A stretch of 64,000 bases of DNA, taken from Tritrichomonas musculus. Taxonomy: Eukaryota > Parabasalia > Tritrichomonadida > Tritrichomonadidae. Positions 47,301 to 54,743 of this stretch are shown here, piece by piece. The notes below the pieces were generated by a model that did not search any database, had not been told where the DNA came from, and saw only the letters and a program-made list of their open reading frames with translations. Positions within the stretch are counted from its first letter, which is position 1. Every line of letters starts with the position of its first letter. The translations under genes and the position numbers were made by a program. The stretch lies in NCBI GenBank assembly GCA_039105265.1, contig JAPFFF010000048.1, forward strand, positions 434,001 to 498,000. The letters are read 5' to 3'.

Positions 47301-48862
47301 TTGCCATCACATTTATCTACATGTCTGTTGAATCTGTCAATATTGTTATTTCCTTTGTGAATGTATGAACCACAATGAGGACATATATGAATGTTTGTTA
47401 ATGCTTCAGCATCAATGATGTACATGATATGAAGTATCTTATCTTTTGAATACAACAGAGCTGAAAATGTTTTGTTTGATTCATCAGTGTTGTGCCATTG
47501 GTCTTGAATATCATAAATATGTTTCTCTTTGTCATATTCATAGATGTTGACATTGATGTTATGATTCTTGGCTGATTCTTTCATTTCTTCAATCGTGATT
47601 CCTTTGAATGTGTTGATGAATTGATTTGCTGCTTTTGAAGGTTTTGTTGAATAAGTTATTCCGTGTTCTTCACATAATATTTTCTTTGCTGCTGCTGTTC
47701 TGTTGGAGATTTTAAATGTTCGTGTTTCAATAAGTTGCTTATTCAAACAGCAAGCAAGGAAACGATACCAACATAAACAATCATCAACGTTATCCATAAT
47801 GATATATTTATTTTTAATGAACTCTTCTGGTAATCCATCAATCTTACCTGTTATCTTAACGACACGAGAGATTGTAAATGAAACAGACCAAACGATACAC
47901 AATTTGATGTTTGAAGCAGTGGTTTCATATTCATGAATCTTTGATTCAATATACAGTTTAACTTTATCAATATCTTTATTCTCTCTAACGATTATCGGTA
48001 CTGATGATTTATAATTCTTCCATTTGATTTCACTTGCTTCATATGTATATCTTTCGTTTTCATTCTTTGGTGGTATCTCAAATATACCAGTCAATTGAAA
48101 ATATATTTTGAACGGTTTCACTTCTTGTTTAAATACTGTTTCAGTCAAATATTCATTGATGTCTTCAATTGATGAAACTCCGTTCTTGTAATATATTTTT
48201 ATCGGTTCTTTACTGTTTTCATCTAATCGTTCAACCTTTTCATTATCATTTGGGAATTGGTCAATGAAATGACTGCATGCTTCAACTGCTTCATCAAAGT
48301 TCTCAGGTTCATTGATTATGAAATATGAGTCATGTTTTGAATGAACACCTTTATAGCCAAACTTTTTGAGGTATTCAATTAATTCAGCATTTTCATTGTT
48401 GAATCGAATGTCTTCATATCGTTGAGGTTGTTTGTTTGTCTTTGGCGGTAATGGTCTCAATAATATATTTTCAGATTTAATTAATTGAAGGGCTTTGTTG
48501 AGTGCATCATGAGCTATTTTAATGTTGTTCTCGATTTGTTTTTGTTTTAGTTTTTGTTCATCATTTTGTTCTTCTTCTTCAAATTGTTCCTCTTCCTCCT
48601 CTTCTTCTTGTTCTTCTGCTTCTCTTTTCATTCTATTGACGAAAGCTAATATTGTTGTATCATTGATTCTATTACCTTCATGTTCTCTAAAACCGAATGA
48701 AGTTAGATAATTTTCTAAAATGTTTTTGAAATGTTTAACATCATAATCAGAAGGTTTAGATGTTGATAAGCGAGGTTTTAATTGAAGTTCATTATTGATA
48801 TACCTGATTTGTTCAATAACAAATGATTTGGTATCTTTTCTATAGTAATAACGAGAACTCAT
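44330..48862 (-). CDS. Protein-primed DNA polymerase B with internal HNH domain
   Basis: 1,510 residues, intact. Residues about 85-115 are a Glu-rich coil. Residues about 370-540 contain DDCLCWYRFLACCLN and a CPHCGSYIHKGNNNIDRFNRHVDKC zinc-finger-like motif. The exonuclease motifs are YDFETM (about 562), NSSRFD (about 667) and YNDND (about 799). An HNH nuclease motif follows at about 918-962: CHLCGEHF, TLDRIDNNKGHQIDNCLLAC and CNRLR. Then motif A DFNSLYPSS (about 1046), motif B NGSYGYDG (about 1246) and motif C SVDTDSLYM (about 1339). The C homologue has the same HNH; A lacks it. It replicates the element from a terminal protein primer. Separate HNH gene 43636 follows. Confidence 0.92.
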   Translation of the reverse strand: MSSRYYYRKDTKSFVIEQIRYINNELQLKPRLSTSKPSDYDVKHFKNILENYLTSFGFREHEGNRINDTTILAFVNRMKREAEEQEEEEEEEQFEEEEQNDEQKLKQKQIENNIKIAHDALNKALQLIKSENILLRPLPPKTNKQPQRYEDIRFNNENAELIEYLKKFGYKGVHSKHDSYFIINEPENFDEAVEACSHFIDQFPNDNEKVERLDENSKEPIKIYYKNGVSSIEDINEYLTETVFKQEVKPFKIYFQLTGIFEIPPKNENERYTYEASEIKWKNYKSSVPIIVRENKDIDKVKLYIESKIHEYETTASNIKLCIVWSVSFTISRVVKITGKIDGLPEEFIKNKYIIMDNVDDCLCWYRFLACCLNKQLIETRTFKISNRTAAAKKILCEEHGITYSTKPSKAANQFINTFKGITIEEMKESAKNHNINVNIYEYDKEKHIYDIQDQWHNTDESNKTFSALLYSKDKILHIMYIIDAEALTNIHICPHCGSYIHKGNNNIDRFNRHVDKCDGKFKKDFIPSREALPYCPHILNNPVYLYCLSYELEWKPTIHYITYDFETMEQKIEKKVSDKSVINSRLIPLSVSSCVKLDKGLITKNFDIRTNEFIAKWIDWLFVVGCDVYVDKLNHLKSFIKDKSEDELNKIDTSLKTITVFGFNSSRFDSNLFKEQLIKNHWSIDSGMIGTATSLKQFILKSSKYPIRLRFIDAQAFVAGGTLRQFGIDFGGISNSSKGVFPYEAINNENYNEVLSKSEPFKYEDFYSYLNQKNPLTQSDYEEYLIDSKRFATRWDYLLSYNDNDVEMMINPIDNLIQMNAEYKVDLISNLSLSKNASCIKYALAYKDFNPKNDYEIINKSNTFKPTMKWWLNKCDNYRKQDMKHNQTNQNQRDISKCVSEKDFEAFMKLYESNETGKCHLCGEHFTYNNKPTLDRIDNNKGHQIDNCLLACAECNRLRQRDDDKITRTKIQLKKFCKLHHLPTLITDEKEYYNLRENITGGLSNVLHRVNIRGQTLINKLKYDAVNDRIISYDTSNIVSHVAGIDFNSLYPSSFSSVKHSFNPYHGGIMYMPGSFIKRFDVYDEQGNKNEKVLNTAMNIIQSKKRFDANPEFIFKAEVKLRCPKNKINDLINFPPVFRNINIMNDEQTIGSYMYKYMKDNKLNSADKETRKLTMLLDTCGTFMTFSNYLLWFLIDHGLIVDDIKSLSLYEAHDGFNQFVCEFMKKRQDILSGKAHGNEKFYKISMNGSYGYDGMNSENFNKVRIVDKNKAFQLIASDTYRNGCKLSNDCYLIQSQPHSFKCTTCLQESFWTLDNAKYWYLTFLYDFLYKCIDMNKIHFNSVDTDSLYMSIAGDMNKPIDQLFDYVIKDKSFYDKHIYSFMPNPAINDVYDEKKILGCCVEKFGANQVALCAKCYTIWSDDKTISLKLKGVSLKKNNIKSSDYKNVIEKQSVMKGKNINLQLNSQLMSKITVIKNALTAAHSKMLVLSNHCCCPYVNGFTAKDYFIENH

Positions 48863-48954
48863 TTATGATATTATTAAAAAATCAAATTATTTGAAATTTG
48901 AAAAAATGTTAAATCAAAAAATAAAAAATATTTCGAGTTTTTTATTTCATTGAA

Positions 48955-49305
48955 ATGTCTGAGTTAAGAGAAATAATAAAACACATTGAAGAAATACATA
49001 AATTACTTTTGATATTAGAATCAAAACAAGAAGTAAGTGAAGAAGAAGAAACAAATGAAGAAGCAAATACAGAAGCAAACCATAAAAGAACGCGTTCAAT
49101 ATTCAATTCATCAAAGTTCTTGAACAAGGATGAACGTGAAAAAGTTATACAATTTTTGGATGATAAAGTAATGAATGATATAAATAAGTTGCCAGGACAT
49201 AAAAGGTGTTCATATACACAAAACTTATTGAAGGAAAAATTGAAGTTAAATGTATCATCATATATGATTAATAGATTATTGGCATTTAAGAACAACAAAG
49301 AATAA
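48955..49305 (+). CDS. Small coiled-coil/HTH-like protein of Maverick B
   Basis: 116 residues: N-terminal coiled coil (LREIIKHIEEIHKLLLILESK), an acidic linker (EVSEEEETNEEANTEAN), a basic KRTRS, and a C-terminal helical region KVIQFLDDKVMND, then HKRCSYTQNLLKEKLKLNVSSYMINRLLAF, which resembles a helix-turn-helix. It is divergent from the polymerase with 92 nt between starts. It may be a DNA-binding regulator of the neighbouring genes; no family recognised. Confidence 0.6.
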   Translation: MSELREIIKHIEEIHKLLLILESKQEVSEEEETNEEANTEANHKRTRSIFNSSKFLNKDEREKVIQFLDDKVMNDINKLPGHKRCSYTQNLLKEKLKLNVSSYMINRLLAFKNNKE

Positions 49306-49343
49306 AAATATCATTTAATTAATTTGTTTATTTTTGGTTTAAA

Positions 49344-49589
49344 ATGAATAGTGCAATTAAAGGTTTGAGTTGTGATACATCAGCTTTACACGCTCAGTTT
49401 CGAATAGTTAAAGACAAGATATTCAATGAATGTATGAATTCTGAAGATGATGCATTAAACGGAAAGTTTGATAAGATGATTCACATATTGTCGATATATA
49501 AACAACTATTTAATGATATTGAATCGATTAAAATACAATTAAGAGCTATTGATGAACGTATCAAATCAGCTGAACAAATGACTTTGTAA
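49344..49589 (+). CDS. Short helical protein of Maverick B
   Basis: 81 residues, helical throughout, with LHAQFRIVKDKIF and IYKQLFNDIESIKIQLRAIDERIKSAEQM forming a probable coiled coil. It lies between two other plus-strand genes with short spacers and ends in TAAATG. No homologue was seen in A or C. Confidence 0.55.
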   Translation: MNSAIKGLSCDTSALHAQFRIVKDKIFNECMNSEDDALNGKFDKMIHILSIYKQLFNDIESIKIQLRAIDERIKSAEQMTL

Positions 49590-49639
49590 ATGAATCATTG
49601 AATGACTCATCATTAATGTTGTTTTATTTTTATTCAAAA

Positions 49640-50215
49640 ATGTCATTATCAAAAGCTCGTATATTAAGTAGCGAGAACGATGCATCAGTTAAGCAGGAAC
49701 AATCAACCAGTATTAATATAAACATCAAACCAAAGCAACCACAACCAGTTGAATATCCATCAGTTCAACCATTACCACAATCATCTCAAGCCACAAATTT
49801 TACTATACCTCAGATGAGTGGAGTATATCAATCACAGCATCCAACAAACAACGTTTCCCTAGAAAGAGGTATCAGTGATATTGGAGCTGATATAACAGAA
49901 CTTGAAACCAAAAACAAATTCCTTGAGATATTATTATCCATCTATGAAACCAATCCAATAAAAGTCAATGATTTATTGATTTGTCATTCAAATACATTAA
50001 TGGAACTCATCAAATTACTAACACAAGCAGATAAAGTTGAATTGATTGTCAATGATGATTGTGCGTGTAATGGTTGCGTTTCTCGTTCCAAATATCTTTT
50101 AATTGATAGGATATTGGTGTACAAAAATAATGAATCAAATGACTTGAAATACAAATATAATAGCATTTATACCGAACTCATTAGACACAACATTTCATTA
50201 AAAACATGTATTTAA
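49640..50215 (+). CDS. ARILSSE-family conserved protein of Maverick B
   Basis: 191 residues from the Met at 49640 (MSLSKARILSSEND), which follows ATTCAAAA directly; the ATG at 49598 is upstream of that box. The N-terminal motif SVKQEQ and the C-terminal domain (NKFLEILLSIYETNPIKVND, SNTLMELIKLLTQADKVELI, CACNGC, ISLKTCI) match the homologues in C and A. The middle is Gln/Pro-rich and variable. It contains no hydrophobic segment. Presence in three elements, always close to or preceding assembly genes, marks it as a core Maverick protein of unknown role. Confidence 0.8.
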   Translation: MSLSKARILSSENDASVKQEQSTSININIKPKQPQPVEYPSVQPLPQSSQATNFTIPQMSGVYQSQHPTNNVSLERGISDIGADITELETKNKFLEILLSIYETNPIKVNDLLICHSNTLMELIKLLTQADKVELIVNDDCACNGCVSRSKYLLIDRILVYKNNESNDLKYKYNSIYTELIRHNISLKTCI

Positions 50216-50225
50216 AAACTAATAA

Positions 50226-50357
50226 ATGATATATGAAATATTAGTTGTTTCATTATTAACAGGTTTATTTTTAGTGAAGATTGTTGAAGTATCTTTAATG
50301 ATGCCTGACAAAGAACCAGAACTCAGTGAAGAGATAAGAACAAAAATGTATTCATGA
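50226..50357 (+). CDS. 43-aa single-pass membrane protein of Maverick B
   Basis: MIYEILVVSLLTGLFLVKIVEV is a hydrophobic helix, followed by an acidic tail ending ELSEEIRTKMYS. The C counterpart at 12954-13085 has the same length, position and tail pattern. It is too short for usual gene finding, but conservation of the tail against divergence of the helix supports a real gene. It sits 24 nt before the ATPase gene. Possible roles in assembly or release are inference. Confidence 0.75.
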   Translation: MIYEILVVSLLTGLFLVKIVEVSLMMPDKEPELSEEIRTKMYS

Positions 50358-50381
50358 AGAGCTTTAACGAAAACTAAAGAA

Positions 50382-51326
50382 ATGAAAGGTTTCATGAAAC
50401 CCACTCAGTTTAATTACAAAGAGATTTTATTCTCTAGTGGTTCTGATTATGATGATGACCAAATGAGTTTTGCATTTGAATATGAATCATTCAAGCCAAC
50501 TGTTAATGAAACAACATTTAATATTGATGACGAGATGAATAAAGCATATCAACGCAATGAATCAAAAATAAAGAATGAATCAATCAGACCAATCGCAAAC
50601 GGTATTTATTCATATTACAATTCATTGAACATACTCGTTGGTCAGCAAGGTAAAGGAAAGAGTCATATAATGCTACGAGATGTTATTCAAATGTCTCGAA
50701 TGAAGAACGCTGGCTTTCATTTAATTGTTTATGTATCACGAAACGGAACAATCAATGATGCAACATTCGAAAGCCAACGCGAATTGATACAGCTACCAAT
50801 AAAAACTGTTGCTGACAGCAATGCTGAAGAATATCTTAAACAGCTTGATTTATATAAAGAATTGTATAACAAATATTCATCAACACCAAAAATAGTAATC
50901 GAAGGGACGGAGTCCCCTTTTGCGAAGCAAAATGAAAAGAAGTTAAACGATATGTTTGAGTTTCTTCATATCAATAAACTAGGTCAACCAAATAAACCAC
51001 TAAATACTATCATTCTTTGTGAAGACTTCTTGAAATCGAAACTAATTAAATCATCCTATTTTATCAATACCATCAGTCAGCTTCGACATAAGAATCTAAT
51101 CATATTCGTTAACATCCAGTTCTTCAAAGCTTTAACAACAGAATGGAAAAATAATGCAACATCATTCTTCATCTTTAGTGGTTATTCACGACAGAAACTC
51201 GGCTACATATATCAACAAGTTCCATTTCCAATAGATTTCGAAGAGCTATGGAATCGATACAGAACAATGAAAGCACATCAATTCGTTTTAATCAATGTTC
51301 GAACTAATAACCTTTCATTCATCTAA
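50382..51326 (+). CDS. Packaging ATPase (FtsK/HerA type) of Maverick B
   Basis: 314 residues, intact. Walker A is NILVGQQGKGKSHIM (about residue 85), the Walker B-like strand is LNTIILCEDFLKSK (about 205), and the sensor-like region is FFIFSGYSRQKLGYIYQQV. The N-terminus has acidic DYDDDQMSF. It is closely similar to the C gene (13089-14041) and less so to A and D. It should drive DNA into the capsid. Residues about 175-184 (GTESPFAKQN) are encoded by the double hairpin at 50904-50932 and are absent from C. The 3' end overlaps the convergent gene by 12 nt. Confidence 0.88.
   Translation: MKGFMKPTQFNYKEILFSSGSDYDDDQMSFAFEYESFKPTVNETTFNIDDEMNKAYQRNESKIKNESIRPIANGIYSYYNSLNILVGQQGKGKSHIMLRDVIQMSRMKNAGFHLIVYVSRNGTINDATFESQRELIQLPIKTVADSNAEEYLKQLDLYKELYNKYSSTPKIVIEGTESPFAKQNEKKLNDMFEFLHINKLGQPNKPLNTIILCEDFLKSKLIKSSYFINTISQLRHKNLIIFVNIQFFKALTTEWKNNATSFFIFSGYSRQKLGYIYQQVPFPIDFEELWNRYRTMKAHQFVLINVRTNNLSFI
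50904..50932. repeat. In-frame double-hairpin insertion in ATPase gene
   Basis: GGGAC-gga-GTCCC (50904-50916) then TTTTGC-gaa-GCAAAA (50918-50932), both perfect, 3-nt loops. About 30 nt, ten codons more than the C homologue. GAA occurs on both sides. Confidence 0.88.
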
Positions 51327-51779
51327 TACAATTTGTTGTTGAACACCAACAAACAGCTGTGGTGTATTGATATTATATTTTTGTCTCATTTGTTCAATCA
51401 ATTCCTTTGTTTTCTTATCTGTTGCTTTCCTTATGCTGTAATTATAATACTTATATTCTTTGAATGATTGTTCTTCACTTGAACCTTCAACGAAGAATTC
51501 AATGGATGTTGTTGATATTCTTCTTCTAACATTTGATGTAAGTGTTATGTATTCAAGACCGAGTTCAACAATCTTATCATGATAGAATCGTTTGAATTCA
51601 TTCTCTTTGTTCTTCAATGATATGTACATCACTTTAGCTTTATATGTAGCCTTTCCACTTGGTATTGGATATCTATCACACAATATTGAGAAATCACATT
51701 GTTTAAACTTCTCTGTTTCATCCAGCATATCAATCAATGAATTGATGTAATCATAAACCTTTGGTGTTGACATTTTCAT
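51315..51779 (-). CDS. YDYIN-family conserved protein of Maverick B
   Basis: 154 residues, intact (a second Met two codons on may be the real start). It shares VYDYINSLIDML, CDFSILCDRYPI, KVMYISLK, a SNVRRRIS block, EGSSEEQSFKEYKYYNYSI, LIEQMRQKY and a QQIVLDE end with the homologues in D and C. No catalytic motif is recognised. It is the last gene before the repeat arrays and right terminal repeat of B, the same relative position as in D. Confidence 0.78.
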   Translation of the reverse strand: MKMSTPKVYDYINSLIDMLDETEKFKQCDFSILCDRYPIPSGKATYKAKVMYISLKNKENEFKRFYHDKIVELGLEYITLTSNVRRRISTTSIEFFVEGSSEEQSFKEYKYYNYSIRKATDKKTKELIEQMRQKYNINTPQLFVGVQQQIVLDE

Positions 51780-51837
51780 TTAATTAAAAATAAAAATAAA
51801 TTTAATGATATGTATCATATGAAACAATTAGTATCAC

Positions 51838-52018
51838 ATGAGGAAATAGGTATCACATGAGATAAAAGGTATCACATGAGGAAAAAGGTAGCTTATGAGG
51901 AAAAAGGTAGCTTATGAGGAAAAAGGTAGCTTATGAGGAAAAAGGTAGCTTATGAGGAAAAAGGTAGCTTATGAGGAAAAAGGTATCACACTAAATAAAA
52001 GGTATCACATGAGTCATC
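51838..52018. repeat. Tandem 19-bp repeats near right end of B
   Basis: Units GTAGCTTATGAGGAAAAAG repeat about five times, bordered by related GTATCACATGAGGAAAAAG and GTATCACATGAGATAAAAG units. This is not coding. The ACATGAGG core also occurs in the array at 320-525 beside element D. Confidence 0.9.
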
Positions 52019-52021
52019 AAC

Positions 52022-52505
52022 AAGATATTCAACAATAACAACAAGATTTTCAACAACAACATGGTTCTTCAACAACAAGATTTTTCAACAACAACATGGT
52101 TCTTCAACAACAAGATTTTTCAACAACAACATGGTTCTTCAACAACAACAAGATTTTTCAACAACAACAACAAGATTTTTCAACAACAACAACAAGGTTT
52201 TTCAACAACAACAAGGTTCTTCAACAACAACAAGGTTCTTCAACAACAACAAGGTTTTTCAACAACAACATGGTTCTTCAACAACAACATGGTTCTTCAA
52301 CAACAACATGGTTCTTCAACAACAAGATTTTTCAACAACAACATGGTTCTTCAACAACAACATGGTTCTTCAACAACAACAAGGTTTTTCAACAACAACA
52401 AGGTTTTTCAACAACAACATGGTTCTTCAACAACAACATGGTTCTTCAACAACAACAAGGTTTTTCAACAACAACATGGTTCTTCAACAACAACATGGTT
52501 CTTTA
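52022..52505. repeat. CAACAACAACATGGTTCTT array, open in three frames
   Basis: About 22 tandem units of 18, 21 or 24 bp built from (CAA)n plus AGATTTTT, AGGTTTTT or ATGGTTCTT. Unit lengths are multiples of three and the array stays open in all three plus frames, encoding Gln-, Asn- or Thr-rich peptides. I call it a subterminal satellite, not a gene. From 52506 to 52782 follows a short GC-richer stretch and then AT-rich DNA without genes. Confidence 0.88.
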
Positions 52506-52782
52506 TAAATAAAATTTTTTTTCCTAACCAGCTAGCTTTTCAGGCGTTCGACAACGTTTCTGATGACCTTTAGCATTCTCATTGACTACCAGATCTGGCT
52601 ACGTTCCAGCTTGTCTCGATGTCGTTTCGGTCTCGCCCCGATTTCAGAATTAAATAATAATAATATTTTTTATCTTTGCTATATACAAATATTTTTTAAA
52701 AATAATTTTTTATTTTCGCAAATTCTAAAAACAATATAAAACAAGTATAAATATATTAGGAATAATAAATAAACACAAACTG

Positions 52783-53029
52783 CATCAGCTTGAGAATGAA
52801 TTAAATGAACTGTCTAATAAATGAACATCAATTGATGGTAATCATTAAATGAGTTCATATTATTTTTGTTCATTAGTCGTGTTGACGGCGGGCTTTAGCC
52901 TGACGGAAACCGACTGATATATACTACTAAAACAAGTTCAAAGATGTAAATTCTAAAATGAAGATTCAAAGTGGCGACCGTCAATTTCAAATTTTATCTC
53001 ACCCCACCAAATCAACACCCTTACTCTCT
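52783..53029 (-). repeat. Right terminal inverted repeat of Maverick B
   Basis: Exact inverse of 32080-32326 in my comparison, including the 3' fragment of the coiled-coil gene at its inner end. It reads into the downstream A integrase frame, supplying the last residues (SKGVDLVG) and stop of a truncated N-terminal protein. Confidence 0.95.
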
Positions 53030-53035
53030 GACGAA

Positions 53036-53919
53036 ACTTTATGGAGTTGATATAATTTGGCGTTCTTTTTCAAAGGAAAGTATGATGTATGTTCCGATTC
53101 CTTGACCTGTCTATCAGGAAACAAACTCTTCAAAGCTCTTATTTTACTCTCTGTTTTGAACCCAATAATATTTTGCTCCTGAGGAATTTCATAGGTTGAA
53201 TATGTCGTTGGTTGGAAATAAAATTTATTGACGTATCTATTGTATCTCTCCTCTTCGGACAAACTACTCTCTCCCCAATTCCTACTGACTCTATTGAATT
53301 CCTCTTTATCTAACAGTCTCTCATGATTGAATACCACAAAATCATTCAATTTATCCGTGAAAGTATTCCTCAAAATAGGTCTTTGAGGTCTGTCCGAGTC
53401 TCTTCTCTTTTGCCATTCCTCAGTGAAAATATTGTATAATCTCCTGAAATCGTCTTCATTTATCGGTAATTTACCATTTTCTTTCAGCAAATCTCGTGCC
53501 TGATTTATGGTGTATCTCTGCTTGTTATTCAACTTTTCGAATAGTTTATTCTTGCATTTTTGGTATTTATTCATATAATTTTTGTGCCTCTGATACTCGA
53601 TGCTATGAAGGAGTTTATCATGAATTTCAGCATAATTTATTGATATGAAATTTCTTATATTCCTATAATCGTTCTCAGTAAATATTTTGTCATAATTGTA
53701 TTTGGGTTCTCTATCGCTCCATATATCATGTTTATAATGAAAATCTTCTGTTAAAATATTGTGAATTTTTCTGCAAATCCATTTTCTGATTGCCTCAAAG
53801 ATGAAGTTAAAATCGTTGTTTCCCTCTATCGCTTCAATATCTGCTTTATATCTTGGTTCTTCTGTTATAGAGGTTATTATTTCATCCGAGTTATTGTAAA
53901 GCAATTTAGTTATATCCAT
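53036..53919 (-). pseudogene. Maverick A integrase, N-terminal part
   Basis: About 294 residues upstream of the B insertion; the frame runs on into the B terminal repeat and stops at 52999. It is a helical, charged N-terminal region (KYQKCKNKLFEKLNNKQRYTINQARDLLKE, then DDFRRLYNIFTEEWQKRRDSDRP) and ends with a GFKTESKIRALKSLFP block typical of the region just before the catalytic core. The catalytic part lies at 31257-32073; the junction is the duplicated GACGAA. The B integrase lacks this extension. Confidence 0.85.
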
Positions 53920-53936
53920 TTTTTATTTGGTAGAAA

Positions 53937-54176
53937 ATGTCACAAGAACAGCCCGCTCTCCTCCCTCTAAAAAACTGGCACGGTAGAAAAACTTTCGCCA
54001 CTCCTACTCTGAAACAACTGAAATCTCGTCTCCAATATTATCGAAGGATATTGAGCCAAACACCTCCCACGGACCCTAAAAAAATAGCAAAAAGAGAGAA
54101 GATTCAACGAAAATATGACAGAGATATGAAGGTAAGAAATCTGTTAAATAGAGCTGTTAGCAATCTTTACTCCTGA
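53937..54176 (+). CDS. Small basic protein of Maverick A
   Basis: 79 residues, strongly basic: HGRKTFATPTLKQLKSRLQYYRRILSQ then KKIAKREKIQRKYDRDMKVRNLLNRAV. It is helical, with no cysteines or membrane segment. It is divergent from the integrase N-terminal part with 17 nt between starts. It may bind DNA; position resembles that of the small basic protein in B and C, but sequence similarity is not evident. Confidence 0.6.
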   Translation: MSQEQPALLPLKNWHGRKTFATPTLKQLKSRLQYYRRILSQTPPTDPKKIAKREKIQRKYDRDMKVRNLLNRAVSNLYS

Positions 54177-54197
54177 AAATTTTTTGTTATTCAAATA

Positions 54198-54743
54198 ATG
54201 TCTGGAACTCTCCGACAAGCTCGTATACTGTCATCAGAAGCAAAAAGCAAGAACAATACATCAATTTCGCAAGAACAGAATACCAATATCCAAATAACTT
54301 ACGGTGATAGGAATCACCCTAGGACAAAAGATTTGTCGTACCCTAATGTCCCTCAACTTAACGCCTCAAAAACAGTCTCTCGAAGCAATAGTTTGTCTGA
54401 TTTAAAGAACTACAATCAGTTTGACTCCCTTGAGCAAAAAAATAAATTCCTTGAAATGCTTGTTTCTGTCTATGAGGACAATCCACTAAAAGTGAATGCT
54501 TATCTCGTTTGTAATACCACATCTCTCATGAATATGATTAAACTCTTGACCGACGCAGATAAAGTCGAATTAGTATTGGACGAAGATATTGCCTGTAATT
54601 CCTGTTGTTCCTCCGATAAATTGATATATATTTCGAAGATTCTCATAACGAAAAACAACAAGACAGAAGACATGAAATATTCCTACAACGACATCTACTC
54701 ACAGTTCATAAAATATGGCGTATCGCTCAAAATATGTGTTTAA
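54198..54743 (+). CDS. ARILSSE-family conserved protein of Maverick A
   Basis: 181 residues. RQARILSSEAKSKN and ISQEQNTNIQI at the N-terminus, then a variable linker, then the conserved C-terminal domain: NKFLEMLVSVYEDNPLKVNA, TTSLMNMIKLLTDADKVELV, IACNSCC (CxxCC here, CxxC in B and C) and YGVSLKICV. The start is preceded by ATTCAAAT. It ends directly against the convergent fibre gene. Function unknown, core to elements A, B and C. Confidence 0.8.
   Translation: MSGTLRQARILSSEAKSKNNTSISQEQNTNIQITYGDRNHPRTKDLSYPNVPQLNASKTVSRSNSLSDLKNYNQFDSLEQKNKFLEMLVSVYEDNPLKVNAYLVCNTTSLMNMIKLLTDADKVELVLDEDIACNSCCSSDKLIYISKILITKNNKTEDMKYSYNDIYSQFIKYGVSLKICV

Larger units (their letters stand above)
32080..53029. 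mobile_element. Complete Maverick/Polinton B, nested in element A
   Basis: 20,950 bp between 6-bp target duplications GACGAA (32074-32079 and 53030-53035). Both ends are 247-bp inverted repeats that are identical in my comparison and start AGAGAGTAAGGGTG, fitting the AG...CT termini and 5-6-bp duplications of Polintons. All recognised genes inside are open: polymerase, integrase, capsid, packaging ATPase, small capsid-associated protein, fibre-like protein, HNH nuclease and conserved small proteins. Identical repeats and intact genes indicate a recent insertion and a possibly functional virus-like element. The insertion lies in the integrase gene of element A. Confidence 0.95.

Noticed and set aside
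48942-49298. Minus-strand frame opposite 48955-49305
   Set aside because: It is an exact shadow of a plus-strand gene with a proper start next to the divergent promoter.
51838-52018. CRISPR-like array
   Set aside because: Direct repeats are contiguous with no unique spacers, and the context is a eukaryotic transposon.
52061-52573. Three overlapping Gln/Asn/Thr-rich frames
   Set aside because: All three frames are open because unit lengths are multiples of three; treated as a satellite array.
32138-53029. Segmental inversion explaining the inverted repeats
   Set aside because: The 6-bp direct duplication outside the repeats and in-frame joining of the integrase halves show a transposition, not an inversion.
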